DNA from: Bacillota bacterium
Lineage (GTDB): Bacteria; Bacillota; Clostridia; Lachnospirales; Lachnospiraceae
Assembly: GCA_023435895.1 (NCBI GenBank)
Contig: JAEZLH010000024.1
Span: 62,001-126,000 of the forward strand
DNA: 64,000 nt
Direction of reading: 5' to 3'
Shown: positions 62,962 to 64,000 of the stretch, one piece after another
Position numbering within the stretch: the stretch's first letter is position 1
Layout of the letters: every line of letters starts with the position of its first letter
Translations under genes and position numbers: made by a program
The notes under the pieces: generated by a model
The model's database searches: none
Told to the model about the DNA's origin: nothing
The model's input: only the letters and a program-made list of their open reading frames with translations

Positions 62962-63296
62962 AACCTCCTAGGTTTTGAAGATATAGTAAGTATAAGCTTA
63001 ATTCTCATGTGTTGCAATGGAGGGAAAGTTACTTATCTGTCCTAAAGAGTTAACCATTGGTTAAGTTAATTGGTTTCTCAATATGTTACACTAGGTTTCT
63101 TGGTTATTGCTTTCCTGTTCTACTGATTAATATATTTCACCATACTGCACTAGTACTCCCAATCTCAAAAAGGGTATCTCAAAAGTCCCTCTCTCAGACA
63201 TATATAACCAACCCATGAATTTCTTCTATGTAGTTATTGATATATCTTACCCAGTCAAACCTTTGAATACCCTTTTATTTTATCTATTCTTTTATT
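62962..63296. other. Intergenic region with palindrome
   Basis: 335 bases. Holds the perfect palindrome TTAACCATTGGTTAA (63050-63064), a possible operator. Nothing else recognised. Confidence 0.4.
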
Positions 63297-64000
63297 CTAC
63301 AGATTATCTACCGCAGCTCTCTCAATTGCAAGCCCCTTCTTATAGCGCTCCATAAACGCTTCAAAGCCTGCCACATCCTTGGCATCCGGTGCTATTGTTG
63401 AACTGGTTTCTCCCGCGAATACTTTTTGTGCAAGGAAATCTTCCAGTGTTTCGCCGTTCTTCTTATTCACCAGGTAGGAAGCGAGCAGGGCAATTCCCCA
63501 TGCTCCGCCTTCACTTGCTGTTTCCATAACGGTTACCGGAACATTCAGGGCTGCTGCCATAATACTCTGTCCAACGCCTTTCGTCTTAAACAGACCACCA
63601 TGTCCAAGAATCTCATCCAATTTTACCTTTTCTTCCTTCTGAAGAATATCAAGTCCAATCTTTAATGCGCCAAGTGCGGTGTAAAGATGCACTCTCATAA
63701 AGTTTGCAAGAGAGAATTTGCTTTCGGAGGATCTTACAAACAACGGTCTTCCCTCTTCAAAATGAGTCATGTGCTCACCGGATAAGTAACCGTAAGCTAA
63801 TAATCCGCCGCAATCTGCATCACCTTGAAGAGCGAGATTGTAAAGAGTTCCATATAATTTATTCATATCCGCTTCCATGCCCATTGCTTTGGCGAATTCA
63901 TCAAACAGACCTACCCAAGCATTTAAGTCGGAGGAACAGTTGTTGGAATGAGCCATACCTACAAGGCTTCCAGTGGGTGTGGTAACGAGATCAATTTCCT
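63297..64000 (-). CDS. FGGY-family sugar kinase, 5' part outside window
   Basis: The C-terminal half is visible; the frame continues without a stop to 64000, so the N-terminus is missing. Features of the FGGY C-terminal domain: LEDFLAQKVFAG, GHGGLFKTKGVGQSIMAAAL (GG-x-K motif region) and ETASEGGAWGIALLASYL. Similar to ribulokinase/xylulokinase; substrate not resolved. Begins the region's carbohydrate theme together with the ABC genes at 54.4-61 kb. Confidence 0.85.
   Translation of the reverse strand, partial: EIDLVTTPTGSLVGMAHSNNCSSDLNAWVGLFDEFAKAMGMEADMNKLYGTLYNLALQGDADCGGLLAYGYLSGEHMTHFEEGRPLFVRSSESKFSLANFMRVHLYTALGALKIGLDILQKEEKVKLDEILGHGGLFKTKGVGQSIMAAALNVPVTVMETASEGGAWGIALLASYLVNKKNGETLEDFLAQKVFAGETSSTIAPDAKDVAGFEAFMERYKKGLAIERAAVDNL

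Noticed and set aside
1..64000. tRNA, rRNA, CRISPR array and intact insertion sequence
   Set aside because: Looked for cloverleaf patterns, phased short repeats with spacers and transposase motifs; none seen.

Overview
The window is low-GC, gene-dense bacterial DNA with strong GGAGG-type ribosome binding sites, frequent GTG/TTG starts and many rho-independent terminators. Gene content (NfeD/FloA, hemA-to-hemL cluster with a CobA-HemD fusion, 4-hydroxybutyrate dehydrogenase-type enzyme, clostridial L-serine dehydratase, several hemerythrins, a split sulfur-carrier cysteine pathway) points to an anaerobic clostridium, most likely a Lachnospiraceae member of the Lachnoclostridium (Clostridium) phytofermentans type. 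That assignment is inference from gene content. I saw no rRNA, tRNA, CRISPR array, phage module or intact insertion sequence.

Layout. 1-4.6 kb: edge-truncated SPFH protein, MFS transporter, Smr, YccF and bacteriohemerythrin. 4.6-10.6 kb: prfC, modB-modA (no modC), then a divergent regulator/NAD-epimerase pair. 10.6-18.3 kb: one leftward operon hemA-sirC-hemC-cobA/hemD-hemB-hemL, with a helix-turn-helix plus periplasmic-binding-like regulator at its end; it makes uroporphyrinogen III and siroheme precursors from glutamyl-tRNA. 18.4-22.2 kb: cysK, a ThiS-like carrier, its E1 enzyme, a JAMM protease, a siroheme sulfite reductase-like protein and TusA, which together look like a protein-thiocarboxylate cysteine (or homocysteine) pathway fed by the neighbouring siroheme genes. 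22.7-30.8 kb: polyamine locus: XRE-cupin regulator, an atypical P-II protein behind its own promoter and an attenuator-like hairpin, potABCD, a putrescine aminotransferase and an iron alcohol dehydrogenase.

31-36 kb: small regulators, membrane proteins, an MFS pair, a methyltransferase and a VOC protein. 36-39.8 kb: a histidine kinase and a LytTR response regulator bracket nfeD-floA and a Gln/Asn/Pro-rich protein. 40-45 kb: lipoprotein, hemerythrin pair, L-serine dehydratase, AraC regulator. 45-52.8 kb: MacB-like ABC fusion, an anchored sugar-binding protein, galE, carbonic anhydrase, PucR regulator. 52.8-54.2 kb: a previously hidden 54-residue gene, a 279-bp foldback palindrome and kptA. 54.4-61.1 kb: a complete ChvE-type sugar ABC transporter divergent from a DeoR regulator and a second, orphan ABC ATPase, with shared CGTTT-repeat operators. 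61.2-64 kb: CheW, XRE-TPR regulator, edge-truncated FGGY sugar kinase.

The main non-coding features are a dispersed, MITE-like repeat family scattered through intergenic regions and the foldback element. Left out: many short open frames antisense to real genes.
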